64,000 nt of DNA from Candidatus Zipacnadum vermilionense (GTDB lineage Bacteria; Armatimonadota; Zipacnadia; Zipacnadales; Zipacnadaceae), in NCBI GenBank assembly GCA_029821755.1, contig JALGSV010000011.1, positions 1 through 64,000 of the forward strand. The letters run 5' to 3'. Below, piece by piece: positions 1 through 8,302 of this stretch. The notes under the pieces are model-generated. The model was not told where the DNA came from, did no database searches, and saw only the letters and a list, made by a program, of their open reading frames with translations. Each line of letters opens with the position of its first letter. The first letter of the stretch is position 1. A program made the translations under genes and the position numbers.

Positions 1-978
1 AACCCGTATACCGTCGAGAGCCTGGCCGGCCTCACCGCCCGCCTGGGGCGCGACCCGGCGGGGGTGGATCTGGCCACTCGGGAACTGACGGCCACCGGCT
101 TCCTGCGCGCCACCGGCCCTCAGGGCTTCTGCCCCAGCACCGTCTTCTGCCTCAATCGCGACAACCCCCGCACCGACCTGTGGCGCGAGCTGGAGGCGGC
201 CTACTCCGGCGCCGACCGCGCGGAGGTCCGCCGCCTTGTCTCCGAGGCTGATCGCCTCAGCGCCAGCCGCCGCGCCATCGCCGACCGCCGCCTCCACGAC
301 CTGCAGACTCGCTTCCTCTCCATGGTCTCCGACCAGCTCCGCAACCCCGTCAGCACCATCATGGGCCTAGTCGTCTCCCTCCGGACCCAGGCCGGGAATC
401 TGACCGATTCGCAGGTCCACGCCCTGGAGCTGATCGAGCAGCACGGCCAGGTACTCATTCGCCTGGTGGAGGACCTCCTGCTCACCGCCCGCCTGGACGA
501 CGGCGCTGCCCTGCCGCTGAACCTCTCCCTCTTCGACCTGGCGGCCCTGGCCCGGGAGGTCCAGTCCGACTTCGCTGCGGAGAACGCCGACTACCTCTGG
601 TCGCTCGAGGTCCCCGCCGACCCGATCATGGTGGAGGCCGACCGCGACCAGCTGCGGCAGGTCTTCGGCGTGCTGGTCCGCAACGCCCTCAAGTTCACTC
701 CTCTCGGCACCTGCTTGACCCTCCGCGTAGGCGACGACGCGCAACAGGTCTGGGGCGTGGTGGAGGACGACGGCCCCGGCCTGACCGCCACCGACCAGGA
801 GCGCATCTTCAACCTCTTCTACCAGGGCGAGACCGACGCCACCCGCCTTTCCGGCGGCCTGGGCCTGGGCCTGTACCTGGCCCGAGTCATCGTGGAGGCC
901 CACGGTGGGACCCTCGCCGTCGAACCTCAGTCCGGCCCCGGCCTCCGCGTAGTTTTCCGCCTCCCCCACAGCGCCTGA
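1..978 (+). CDS. Sensor histidine-kinase-like protein lacking the phosphoacceptor His (5' partial)
   Basis: The frame is already open at base 1, so the true start lies to the left; the GTG at 64 is only an internal possibility. The visible N-terminus resembles a small winged-helix segment. A dimerisation helix and a HATPase_c domain follow. The place where kinases have S-H-E-L-R-T-P reads SDQLRNP, so the phosphoacceptor His is Asp (codon 331-333). The ATPase part looks intact: an N-box (RNALKFTP), DDGPGL and GGLGLGLYLA. No membrane segment is visible. The gene sits just upstream of a PhoB/PhoR pair but is separated from it by a terminator-like hairpin. It could be an ATP-binding pseudo-kinase that modulates a partner, or a kinase using another residue. 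The family call is firm, the role is unknown. Confidence 0.8.
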   Translation, partial: NPYTVESLAGLTARLGRDPAGVDLATRELTATGFLRATGPQGFCPSTVFCLNRDNPRTDLWRELEAAYSGADRAEVRRLVSEADRLSASRRAIADRRLHDLQTRFLSMVSDQLRNPVSTIMGLVVSLRTQAGNLTDSQVHALELIEQHGQVLIRLVEDLLLTARLDDGAALPLNLSLFDLAALAREVQSDFAAENADYLWSLEVPADPIMVEADRDQLRQVFGVLVRNALKFTPLGTCLTLRVGDDAQQVWGVVEDDGPGLTATDQERIFNLFYQGETDATRLSGGLGLGLYLARVIVEAHGGTLAVEPQSGPGLRVVFRLPHSA

Positions 979-1006
979 CGGGCGGCGCAGCCGCCGCCCG
1001 TTGTTT
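978..1006 (+). terminator. Intrinsic terminator after the kinase-like gene
   Basis: A 9-bp perfect GC stem (CGGGCGGCG / CGCCGCCCG, 979-987 and 992-1000) with a CAGC loop starts at the stop codon and is followed by TTGTTT. The flanking A978-T1001 pair extends it to 10 bp. This looks like a rho-independent terminator separating the first gene from phoB. Confidence 0.7.
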
Positions 1007-1040
1007 ACCGACAAGTACAGGTCAAACCCTACCCTCCCCC

Positions 1041-1069
1041 TTGCACAATCCGCCCCCTCCCGTTAGACT
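1041..1069 (+). promoter_or_regulatory. Candidate sigma-70 promoter for the PhoB-like gene
   Basis: TTGCAC (1041-1046) and TAGACT (1064-1069) are separated by 17 bp. Transcription would start about 10 bases before the ATG at 1086, giving a very short leader. The match to consensus is moderate, so this is tentative. Confidence 0.35.
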
Positions 1070-1085
1070 CTGACCGGCCCATCCC

Positions 1086-1778
1086 ATGCCCTCCCACCTC
1101 CTCCTAGTCGAAGATGAGCCCTCCCTGGCCGAGGCCGTCGCTTATACCCTCGAGCAGGAGGGCTTTGCCGTTGACACCGCGGCGGAGGGCCGCGCGGCTT
1201 TGGCCCTGTTCGAGGCACACCCGCCCGACCTGGTCATCCTCGACCTGATGCTTCCTGGTCTTACTGGCTGGCAACTCCTCCCCGCCTTCCGCCGCCAGCG
1301 GGACGTCCCCATCATTATGCTCACTGCCCGCATCGAAGAGGCCGACCGGGTCGCCGGACTGGAGATGGGCGCCGACGATTACGTCACCAAACCCTTCAGC
1401 ATGCGAGAGCTGGTCGCCCGGGTCCGCGCCGTGCTCCGCCGTCGCCAGCCGGCCGACCCCGCCGCGGAGGAGGTGGTCCTGGAAGCCGGCGGCGTCCGCG
1501 CCGACCTGGAGCGCCACGAGGTCACCGTGGACGGCGCCCCGGTCTCCCTCTCGCCTAAGGAGTACGAGTTGCTGGTCTACCTCCTGCGCCACCGCGGTCG
1601 GGTCCGCTCCCGCGATGACATCCTCCAAGCCGTCTGGGGACAGGAGGCCTACCTGGACGAGCGGACCGTGGACGTCCACATTCGCTGGCTGCGCAAGAAG
1701 ATCGAGACCAACCCCTCCCAGCCCCGCCGGCTGCTAACCGTGCGCGGTGCCGGGTACAAGTTCGCGGAGGCCGCATGA
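1086..1778 (+). CDS. phoB: PhoB/OmpR-family response regulator
   Basis: A 230-aa two-domain regulator. The receiver domain (about 1-120) has the acidic pocket E9-D10, phosphoacceptor D53 in LVILDLMLPG, a Thr in MLTAR and the conserved Lys in YVTKPF. The C-terminal winged helix (about 130-228) has the OmpR-type run LSPKEYELL and RTVDVHIRWLRKKIE. Its stop codon overlaps the ATG of the next gene, a PhoR-like kinase, and the pst-phoU genes follow, so it very likely controls the phosphate regulon. It probably binds the 11-bp repeats found upstream of pstS. The OmpR-family assignment is certain; the PhoB name rests on context. Confidence 0.93.
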   Translation: MPSHLLLVEDEPSLAEAVAYTLEQEGFAVDTAAEGRAALALFEAHPPDLVILDLMLPGLTGWQLLPAFRRQRDVPIIMLTARIEEADRVAGLEMGADDYVTKPFSMRELVARVRAVLRRRQPADPAAEEVVLEAGGVRADLERHEVTVDGAPVSLSPKEYELLVYLLRHRGRVRSRDDILQAVWGQEAYLDERTVDVHIRWLRKKIETNPSQPRRLLTVRGAGYKFAEAA

Positions 1779-3190
1779 CCCTCACCCTTCGCGGCCGCCT
1801 CGCCCTCTCCTTTGTAGCCCTGGCCGCCGTAGTCTTCGCCCTGCTCGGTCTCTACCTCGATCTCCCGCGCGGCCTCCTCGCGGCCCTCCTGGTCGCCGCG
1901 CTCCTCATCTTCGTGGTCAGCATGTGCCTGGCCGATGCCCTCACTCGCCCACTCCAGCGCCTGGTCCATGCCGCTCGCCGCGCGGCCGGCGGCGACCTCT
2001 CCGTTCGGGCGGCGACACCCGCCCCGGGGGAAATCGGGGTGCTCGGTGAGGCCTTCAACTCCGCCCTGCAGCGGCTTTCCGACCTGCTGGCGGCCTCCCA
2101 GCGCGAGGCCCGTCGCTATGCCGCCCTGCTGGAGCAGATGAGCGACGCCGTGGTGGTGGTGGACCTGGAGGGCCGCGTGCAACTGGTCAATCGCGTCTTC
2201 GCTCAGGCCTTCGGCTTGGGCGAAGGCCAGGCCTTCCGGGCGGACCGCGAAGGGACGGCCGAGCGGCACGTACAGGAGGTTACGCTCAACTACGACCTGA
2301 GCGCCCTGCTCACCCGCGCCCTAGCGCAGGGCCTCGCCCAGCATGGCGAGGTGGCCGTGGTCCGCCCCGAACCTCGCACGTTCTATGCGGTGGTCACGCC
2401 CCTGAGCGACGAACAGGGTCGCCTCACCGGCACCATCGGTCTGCTACGCGACCTGACCGAATCTCAGCGTCTCGACCAGGTCCGCCGCGATTTCGTGGCC
2501 AATGCCTCCCACGAACTGCGCACCCCGGCCGCCGCCCTCAAGGCCCTGGCCGAGGCCTTGGCGAGCGGCGCCCTGCGCGACCCAGAGAAGGGCCCGCGCT
2601 TCGTGGACCAGATCGTCCAGGAGGCTGACCGCCTCACCCGGTTGCTCGATGACATGCTCACCCTCACCCGCGTAGAGCGGGGCGCCGAATTGCTACACGT
2701 CCAGCCCCTGGTCGCGGGGCCGGCGCTGGCGAAAGCGGCTACTCGCGTCCAGCCCCTGGCGGCCGCCCGCGGCGTGGCTCTCCGTAGCGAGGCCGGGGAG
2801 GAGGACCGCCTCTGCGCTGACCCCTCCGGCCTGCAGACGGTGCTGCTCAACCTGCTGGACAACGCCATCAAGTACACCTCCGCCGGCGGCCAGGTCGCCC
2901 TGCGCGGCCGCGCCGTGCCCGGAGGGTATGAGATCGCTGTTAGCGACACCGGCCCCGGCATCCCTGCCGAACACCTTCCGCGTCTCTTTGAGCGCTTCTA
3001 CCGCGTCGACAAAGCCCGCGACCGCGCCACCGGCGGCACGGGCCTGGGCCTGTCCATCGTCAAGCACCTCGCCGAAGCCCACGGTGGCCGCGTCTCGGTC
3101 GACAGCACCGTCGGGCGGGGCTCCACCTTCACTGTCTTCTTTCCGGACCGGGACAGCGCCCTCGTCTCTACCTCCCCTGCGTTAACCTGA
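1775..3190 (+). CDS. phoR: PhoR-like sensor histidine kinase
   Basis: A 471-aa membrane kinase translationally coupled to phoB (ATG overlaps the previous TGA). Two hydrophobic stretches at about 9-28 and 33-54 form a hairpin with almost no periplasmic loop, as in PhoR proteins that sense through the Pst/PhoU complex. A HAMP-like region (about 55-108), a PAS domain (about 115-230), HisKA with phosphoacceptor H246 in ASHELRTP and a full HATPase_c domain (NLLDNAIKYT, DTGPGIP, GTGLGLSIV) follow. In contrast to the kinase-like gene at 1-978, all catalytic motifs are present. Its last codons overlap the first Pho box repeat of the pstS promoter. Confidence 0.92.
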   Translation: MTLTLRGRLALSFVALAAVVFALLGLYLDLPRGLLAALLVAALLIFVVSMCLADALTRPLQRLVHAARRAAGGDLSVRAATPAPGEIGVLGEAFNSALQRLSDLLAASQREARRYAALLEQMSDAVVVVDLEGRVQLVNRVFAQAFGLGEGQAFRADREGTAERHVQEVTLNYDLSALLTRALAQGLAQHGEVAVVRPEPRTFYAVVTPLSDEQGRLTGTIGLLRDLTESQRLDQVRRDFVANASHELRTPAAALKALAEALASGALRDPEKGPRFVDQIVQEADRLTRLLDDMLTLTRVERGAELLHVQPLVAGPALAKAATRVQPLAAARGVALRSEAGEEDRLCADPSGLQTVLLNLLDNAIKYTSAGGQVALRGRAVPGGYEIAVSDTGPGIPAEHLPRLFERFYRVDKARDRATGGTGLGLSIVKHLAEAHGGRVSVDSTVGRGSTFTVFFPDRDSALVSTSPALT

Positions 3191-3235
3191 CCTTAACCTG
3201 CACTTAAGGCGTTCTTAAGCTCCAGCAGATATGAT
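3182..3235 (+). promoter_or_regulatory. Pho box (four 11-bp direct repeats) and -10 box of pstS
   Basis: TTAA-starting repeats begin at 3182, 3193, 3204 and 3215, exactly 11 bp apart: TTAACCTGACC, TTAACCTGCAC, TTAAGGCGTTC and TTAAGCTCCAG. A good -10 box TATGAT lies at 3230-3235. No normal -35 is present, so the repeats take its place, as in PhoB/PhoP-activated promoters. The first repeat overlaps the phoR stop codon. An 11-bp period is the known spacing of Pho boxes. Confidence 0.8.
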
Positions 3236-3304
3236 CCTTTCCGACAGGTGCCAGTGACCGCCCCCCCGGACGCCGGTTGCGGCAATCGCGAGAGACCAAA
3301 CACT

Positions 3305-4210
3305 ATGAACCGTACCTGGATAATTGGGGCGGGGGTTGTAGTGGCCACCGGGGCAGTGGCCCTAATGGCCGGCTGCGCCCGTCCCACCGAGGGCGGATCG
3401 GCCTCGGGTCAGTCGATCCAGATCAAGGGCTCCGACACCATGGTCAACCTGGGCCAGGCCTGGGCCGAGACCTTCGGCGCCAAGACCGGCATCCAGGTAA
3501 TGGTCACCGGGGGCGGGTCGGGCACCGGTATCGCCGCCCTGCTCAGCGGCACCTGCGACATCGCCGAATCCTCCCGCAAGATGGAGGACAAGGAGATAAC
3601 CGAGGCCCAGGCGAAGAGCTTCACTCCCAAGGAGTACATGGTGGCCTTGGACGGCATAGCCGTCGTGGTTAACCCCCAGAACCCGGCCAGCAACCTCACC
3701 CTCGACCAACTGGCCGACATCTTCACCGGCAGGATCACCAACTGGCGAGAAGTGGGCGGCCGGGACGCCGTGATCGTGCTGCTTTCCCGCGAGGTCAACT
3801 CGGGAACGCACGTGTACTTCAAGGAGCACGTACTCCGCAAGGGCAAGAAGGACAGCCAGGAGGAGTTTGCCGACTCGGCCTTGTTGTCCCCCTCCTCGCA
3901 GACCATCGCCGACGAGGTGGCCCAGAACGACAAGGCCATCGGTTACTTCGGCATGGGCTACCGCAACGACAGGCTGAAGCTCGTCGCGGTGGCCAAGACG
4001 GCGGCCGGGCCCTACGCAGACCCCACGGCGGCGAATGTCGTCAACGGTACCTATCCGATCTCCCGCCCGCTCATGTTCTACACCAAAGGTGAGCCCTCCG
4101 GAACCGTCAAGGAGTACCTCGACTTCGTCCTAGGGCCTGAGGGCCAGAGACTGGTCGAAGAGCAAGACTTTGTTCCGCGGCCCATGCCCGAAGCCCCGCA
4201 GGGCGGATAG
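3305..4210 (+). CDS. pstS: Phosphate-binding lipoprotein PstS
   Basis: A 301-aa phosphate ABC transporter binding protein. The start at ATG 3305 gives a proper lipoprotein signal: short basic start, hydrophobic core and lipobox LMAGC with the lipidated Cys at 24. An upstream in-frame start would bury that signal. The mature part has the family marks IKGSDTMVNL, GGGSGTGIAALLSGTCDIAESSR and SGTHVYFKEHVL, which line the phosphate pocket. It is the first gene of pstSCAB1B2-phoU and lies directly behind the Pho box promoter. Confidence 0.95.
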   Translation: MNRTWIIGAGVVVATGAVALMAGCARPTEGGSASGQSIQIKGSDTMVNLGQAWAETFGAKTGIQVMVTGGGSGTGIAALLSGTCDIAESSRKMEDKEITEAQAKSFTPKEYMVALDGIAVVVNPQNPASNLTLDQLADIFTGRITNWREVGGRDAVIVLLSREVNSGTHVYFKEHVLRKGKKDSQEEFADSALLSPSSQTIADEVAQNDKAIGYFGMGYRNDRLKLVAVAKTAAGPYADPTAANVVNGTYPISRPLMFYTKGEPSGTVKEYLDFVLGPEGQRLVEEQDFVPRPMPEAPQGG

Positions 4211-4225
4211 ACTAGCCTCCCAACT

Positions 4226-5119
4226 ATGTCCCTGCGCACTCGTCTAACGCGAATCTGGGAATTCCTCATCGAGAAGGCCATCCTGCTGGCTGGACTGGCC
4301 TGCGTGCTCTTTGTGGTTCTCATCTTCGTCTTCCTGCTCCGCGAGGGCCTCAGGACCTTCTCGCATATCTCTCTCGGCGACTTCCTCCTGGGCCGGAAGT
4401 GGTACCCCATTTCCAGCCCGCCGCGCTTCGGCATCCTCTCGATGATCTGCGGCTCGGGCATGGTGACCCTGGGCGCGGCCCTGCTCGGCGTGCCCCTAGG
4501 TCTGGCCAGCGCCATCTACATCTCGGAGGTGGCTCCGCCCCGACTCAAGGAAGTACTCAAGACCGGGATCGAGTTGCTCGCCGCTATTCCCAGCGTGGTC
4601 ATCGGCTTCGTCGGGATCACCGTCGTGGTCCCCTTCCTGCGCGTGGCCTTTGACCTCCCCACCGGCCAGACCGCCCTGGCCGGCGCCATCTTGCTTTCCC
4701 TGATGGCCATGCCCACCACCGTCAGCATCGCCGAGGACGCGATCAGCTCCGTGCCCCGTCGTTACCGGGAGGCGGCTCTGGCCCTGGGCGCCACCCACTG
4801 GGAGTACATCTACCGCGTCGCCCTCAAGGCCGCCGCTCCCGGCATTGTCGCTGCCGTTATGCTCGGCATCGGCCGGGTCATTGGTGAGACCATGGCCGTA
4901 ATGATGGTCACCGGCAACGCGGCCCTTATCCCCCACTCCCTGCTGCAGCCCGTCCGCACCATGACCGCTACCATCGCCGCCGAGATGGGCGAGACCGTCA
5001 AGGGTAGCGACCACTACGCCGCCCTCTTCGCCATCGGCATCGTCCTGTTTGCCATCACCTTCCTAATCAACTTCGTAGCCGATTCTTTCCTGCACCGCTC
5101 CCGGGTGACGCTGCGATGA
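4226..5119 (+). CDS. pstC: Phosphate ABC transporter permease PstC
   Basis: A 297-aa inner-membrane permease with about six membrane spans. The cytoplasmic EAA loop (REAALALGATHWEYIYRVAL, about 188-207), which docks on the ATPase, is clear. The GRVIGETMAVMMVTGN stretch is typical of PstC. It begins 15 bp after pstS and overlaps pstA by 4 bp (ATGA), indicating coupled translation in one operon. Length is normal for the family. Confidence 0.95.
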   Translation: MSLRTRLTRIWEFLIEKAILLAGLACVLFVVLIFVFLLREGLRTFSHISLGDFLLGRKWYPISSPPRFGILSMICGSGMVTLGAALLGVPLGLASAIYISEVAPPRLKEVLKTGIELLAAIPSVVIGFVGITVVVPFLRVAFDLPTGQTALAGAILLSLMAMPTTVSIAEDAISSVPRRYREAALALGATHWEYIYRVALKAAAPGIVAAVMLGIGRVIGETMAVMMVTGNAALIPHSLLQPVRTMTATIAAEMGETVKGSDHYAALFAIGIVLFAITFLINFVADSFLHRSRVTLR

Positions 5120-5961
5120 CCTCCGTGACCAAACAGAAAATCGCCTTCACCATACTCGGCGGGATTACCGTCCTGGTCGCCCTGCCCGTGCTGCTCATCG
5201 TCGGCGTGATCGTCAAGCACGGTCTCGGCGCCATCTCCTGGGAATTCTTGTCCACCGCCCCGAGCGACGGCATGCGTGAGGGCGGCATCTTCCCCGCTAT
5301 CGTCGGCACCTGCTGCCTGGTAGTCACCGCCGTGGTCGTCGCCGTACCCCTGGGCGTCTTCGCTGCCATCTTCCTCAATGAGTACGCCGGGGATAACTGG
5401 CTCACCCGGCTTGTTCGCTTGGCAATTATCAACCTGGCCGGCGTGCCCTCCGTGGTCTACGGCCTGTTCGGCCTGGGATTGTTCGTGGTCGTCCTCAAGT
5501 TCGGCGCCAGCATCCTCGCCGGCGGCCTAACTCTGGCCCTGATGAACCTCCCGGTCATCGTCACTGCCTCCAAGGAAGCCCTGGATGCCGTGCCCCAGAC
5601 CTTCCGCGAGGTCAGCCTCTCCCTGGGGGTCAGCAAGTGGAAGACCATCCGCCATTTGGTCCTGCCCAACGCCATCCCCGGCATCCTGACGGGAATCATC
5701 CTGGAGGTCAGCCGCGCCGCCGGGGAGACCGCGCCAATCCTGTTCACCGCCGCCGCCTTCTACCTACCCGGCCTGCCCCAGTCCATCTTCAGCCAGGTCA
5801 TGGCCCTGCCCTCGCACCTGTACGCCATCTCCACGCAGGTCCCCAACATCAGCCTGGAGACCCGCTACGGCACCGCCCTGGTCCTGCTCGCGCTAGTGTT
5901 TATCGTCAACTCCTTCGCCATCTTTCTGCGCGCCCGCCTGCGGGCGAAGAGGAGGTGGTAG
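5116..5961 (+). CDS. pstA: Phosphate ABC transporter permease PstA
   Basis: A 281-aa permease that pairs with PstC to form the phosphate channel. About six membrane spans are visible. The EAA loop reads REVSLSLGVSKWKTIRHLVL, and SRAAGETAPILFTAAAF is the PstA signature. Its ATG lies in the last codons of pstC. The PstB1 start follows 2 bp after the stop codon, with the ribosome binding site (GAGGAGG) inside pstA. Confidence 0.95.
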   Translation: MTSVTKQKIAFTILGGITVLVALPVLLIVGVIVKHGLGAISWEFLSTAPSDGMREGGIFPAIVGTCCLVVTAVVVAVPLGVFAAIFLNEYAGDNWLTRLVRLAIINLAGVPSVVYGLFGLGLFVVVLKFGASILAGGLTLALMNLPVIVTASKEALDAVPQTFREVSLSLGVSKWKTIRHLVLPNAIPGILTGIILEVSRAAGETAPILFTAAAFYLPGLPQSIFSQVMALPSHLYAISTQVPNISLETRYGTALVLLALVFIVNSFAIFLRARLRAKRRW

Positions 5962-5963
5962 CG

Positions 5964-6734
5964 ATGACCGATCTCGCCACCACGCCCGACCACATCCAGG
6001 TGGCAGACCTCGCGGTCTCCTATGGCCGCCATCCTGCTCTTGGTCCGCTCAGCCTCACCGTCCGCCGCAATGAGATTCTCAGCATCATCGGCCCGGCCAA
6101 TGCCGGCAAAAGCACCTTCCTGCGCACCCTCAACCGCATGATCGACCTCACCCCACACGTGCAGGCCAGCGGCCAAGTGTTGCTGGAGGGGGAGGATGTA
6201 CTGCAGATGCGGGATGTGGCCGCTCTGCGTCGGCGGGTGGGGATCGTCTTCGCCCTGCCCCTAGCCTTGCCGCTGTCCATCTTCGACAACGTCGCCTACG
6301 GCCCGCGCCACCACGGCCTGGTACCGCGCAAGGAGATGCCCGGCTTGGTCGAGCAGTGCTTGCGCCAGGCCTTCCTGTGGGACGAGGTGAAAGACCGTCT
6401 GAAAGAGCCGGCGCTCAACCTCTCCGGTGGCCAGCAGCAGCGCCTGTGCATTGCCCGCACCCTCGCCGTCCGCCCGGAGGTGCTACTATTCGACGAGCCC
6501 TGCTCAGGCCTGGACCCCGTCTCGACCGCTATGGTGGAAGAGACCATGCAGGAGCTGAAGTCGGACTACACGCTGGTGCTGGTGACCAACCTCACCGCGC
6601 AGGCCGCACGGGTCAGCGACCGCACCGCCTTCTTCCTTTCCGGCGAGTTGGTGGAGTTGGATGACACGGCGAAGATCTTCACGGCCCCCTCCGACCAGCG
6701 GACCGAGGACTACATCCGAGGGAGGTTTGGCTAA
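5964..6734 (+). CDS. pstB: Phosphate ABC transporter ATPase PstB1 with altered Q-loop and H-switch
   Basis: A 256-aa ATPase by overall fit to PstB, including the C-terminal DYIRGRFG ending. Walker A is GPANAGKST (43-51), the signature is a perfect LSGGQQQR (153-160) and Walker B with catalytic Glu is VLLFDEP (173-179). Two normally invariant residues are changed: the Q-loop Gln is Ala97 (VFALP instead of VFQRP), and the H-switch His is Asn209 (VTNL instead of VTHN). On its own it should hydrolyse ATP poorly, but it offers a good signature motif to a partner. The ATG at 5964 was chosen because of GAGGAGG upstream; the open frame further upstream lies inside pstA. It is followed at 3 bp by a second pstB. 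Confidence 0.92.
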   Translation: MTDLATTPDHIQVADLAVSYGRHPALGPLSLTVRRNEILSIIGPANAGKSTFLRTLNRMIDLTPHVQASGQVLLEGEDVLQMRDVAALRRRVGIVFALPLALPLSIFDNVAYGPRHHGLVPRKEMPGLVEQCLRQAFLWDEVKDRLKEPALNLSGGQQQRLCIARTLAVRPEVLLFDEPCSGLDPVSTAMVEETMQELKSDYTLVLVTNLTAQAARVSDRTAFFLSGELVELDDTAKIFTAPSDQRTEDYIRGRFG

Positions 6735-6737
6735 CGC

Positions 6738-7547
6738 ATGTCCGACCCCGCCGTCTCTACTATCCCGCCCGGCGACCTCCCCATTCCCTCCGACCAACCC
6801 GCGGTGGAGGTGGACCAGCTCAACTTTTTCTACGGCGACTTCCAGGCGCTCAAGGACATCAGCCTGTCCGTTGAGCCCCGCCGAATCACGGCCCTCATCG
6901 GCCCCTCGGGTTGCGGCAAGTCCACGCTGTTGCGCTCGCTCAATCGCATGAACGACCTCATCCCCGGCGTGCGAGTGGAGGGGACCGTCAAGGTGCTGGG
7001 CTCGGACATCTATGCCCCCGAGGCTGACCTAGTGGCCTTGCGCACTAAGGTCGGCATGGTCTTCCAGCGGCCCAACCCCTTCCCGCTGTCCGTCTACGAG
7101 AACGTGGCTTTCGCCGCCCGCGTACATAAGACGGCGCGGGGCGCGGCTATGGATGAGCTGGTGGAGCGCTGCCTGGCCTCGGTATTCCTGTGGGACGACC
7201 TCAAGCGCAACCTGCGCAAGTCGGCGCTCGACCTGTCCCTGGAGCAGCAGCAGCGGCTGTGCATCGCCCGGCTGCTGGCGGTGGTGCCCGACCTCCTGCT
7301 CATGGACGAGCCCTGCTCCACGCTCGACCCCGCTGCCACCCAGGGCCTCGAGGACCTGATGGGGGAGCTGGCCAAGCAGTATACCATCGTCATCGTTACC
7401 CACAACATGCAGCAGGCCGCTCGCGTTTCGCAGGACTGCGGCTTCATGCTGTTGGGAGAGCTGGTGGAATTTGACAAGACCGAGAATATATTCGAGAATC
7501 CTCAGGACCCGCGTACCGATGACTACATTCGGGGCCGGTACGGATAG
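6738..7547 (+). CDS. pstB: Phosphate ABC transporter ATPase PstB2 with degenerate signature motif
   Basis: A 269-aa second PstB with an extra 20 residues at the N-terminus. Walker A is GPSGCGKST (55-63), the Q-loop VFQRPNPFP has Q110, Walker B is LLMDEP with E191, and the H-switch VTHNMQQ has H222, all canonical. The signature that should read LSGGQQQR reads LSLEQQQR (166-173), so both glycines that contact ATP are replaced. The defects mirror those of PstB1, suggesting that the two form an obligate heterodimer with one consensus and one degenerate ATP site. It also ends in DYIRGRYG like its neighbour, so the pair probably arose by tandem duplication. Confidence 0.92.
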   Translation: MSDPAVSTIPPGDLPIPSDQPAVEVDQLNFFYGDFQALKDISLSVEPRRITALIGPSGCGKSTLLRSLNRMNDLIPGVRVEGTVKVLGSDIYAPEADLVALRTKVGMVFQRPNPFPLSVYENVAFAARVHKTARGAAMDELVERCLASVFLWDDLKRNLRKSALDLSLEQQQRLCIARLLAVVPDLLLMDEPCSTLDPAATQGLEDLMGELAKQYTIVIVTHNMQQAARVSQDCGFMLLGELVEFDKTENIFENPQDPRTDDYIRGRYG

Positions 7548-7558
7548 GAGGTGCCGCC

Positions 7559-8245
7559 ATGCTGCGTACCAGACACGCCTTTGACGAGGAATTGGCCGAC
7601 CTGAAGCAGGAGCTGGTGAAGATGGGCTCCTTCGTGGAATCCATGCTGGATCGCTCCATCCGGGCGCTGGTGCACCACGACGTGAACCTGGCCAAGCAGG
7701 TCATCCTCGCCGACGACATCGCGGATGAGATGGACCTAGGGATCGAGCAGCACTGCATGAGGCTGCTGGCCCTGCAGCAACCCATGTCGCGCGACCTGCG
7801 CACCATCGGCACGGTGATGAAGGTCATCGCCGATGTGGAGCGCGTGGGGGACTACTGCGTGGACATCGCCCGCTCCGCGATCACCCTGGCCGACACCGCC
7901 TACTTCAAGGAACTGGTCGACATCCCCCGCATGGCGACCGCGGTGGCCGACATGCTGCGCCTGGCACTGCAGGCGCTGGTGAGCGAGGACCTGGAGCTGG
8001 TGGACACGGTAGCGGCCCAGGACGACGAGGTGGACGACATGTGGAAGGCGCTGGAGCAGGAGCTGACCCAGATCATGCAGGAGCGGCCGGAGGTAGTGCC
8101 GCAGTCGGTGCAGTTGCTCCTGGTAGCGCGGTACCTGGAACGCATCGCCGACCACGTGGTCAACGTCGCCGAGCGGGTAGCGTACATGGTGACCGGGGAG
8201 ATAACCCAGCTTACCGAGCGGCACAAGGAGACGGTGGTGGACTAA
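7559..8245 (+). CDS. phoU: Phosphate transport regulator PhoU
   Basis: A 228-aa all-helical protein made of two PhoU three-helix repeats (about 10-110 and 115-215). The family runs MSRDLRTIGTVMKVIADVERVGDYCVDIA and, in the second repeat, ARYLERIADHVVNVAERVAYMVTGE are recognisable through their conserved R-I-x-D-x-x-x-N core. PhoU links the Pst transporter to PhoR and limits signalling when phosphate is plentiful. A strong ribosome site (GGAGGTG) precedes the ATG. It is the last gene of the operon. Confidence 0.95.
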   Translation: MLRTRHAFDEELADLKQELVKMGSFVESMLDRSIRALVHHDVNLAKQVILADDIADEMDLGIEQHCMRLLALQQPMSRDLRTIGTVMKVIADVERVGDYCVDIARSAITLADTAYFKELVDIPRMATAVADMLRLALQALVSEDLELVDTVAAQDDEVDDMWKALEQELTQIMQERPEVVPQSVQLLLVARYLERIADHVVNVAERVAYMVTGEITQLTERHKETVVD

Positions 8246-8302
8246 GCAGGGGGGAGAGGTCCCTTCCCGCGTGGGGCGGGGCTCGTTATTCCTGACGAAC
8301 CG

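Noticed and set aside
5637-5963. Upstream extension of the PstB1 frame
   Set aside because: It lies inside pstA in another frame; the ATG at 5964 has a strong ribosome site and begins the PstB homology.
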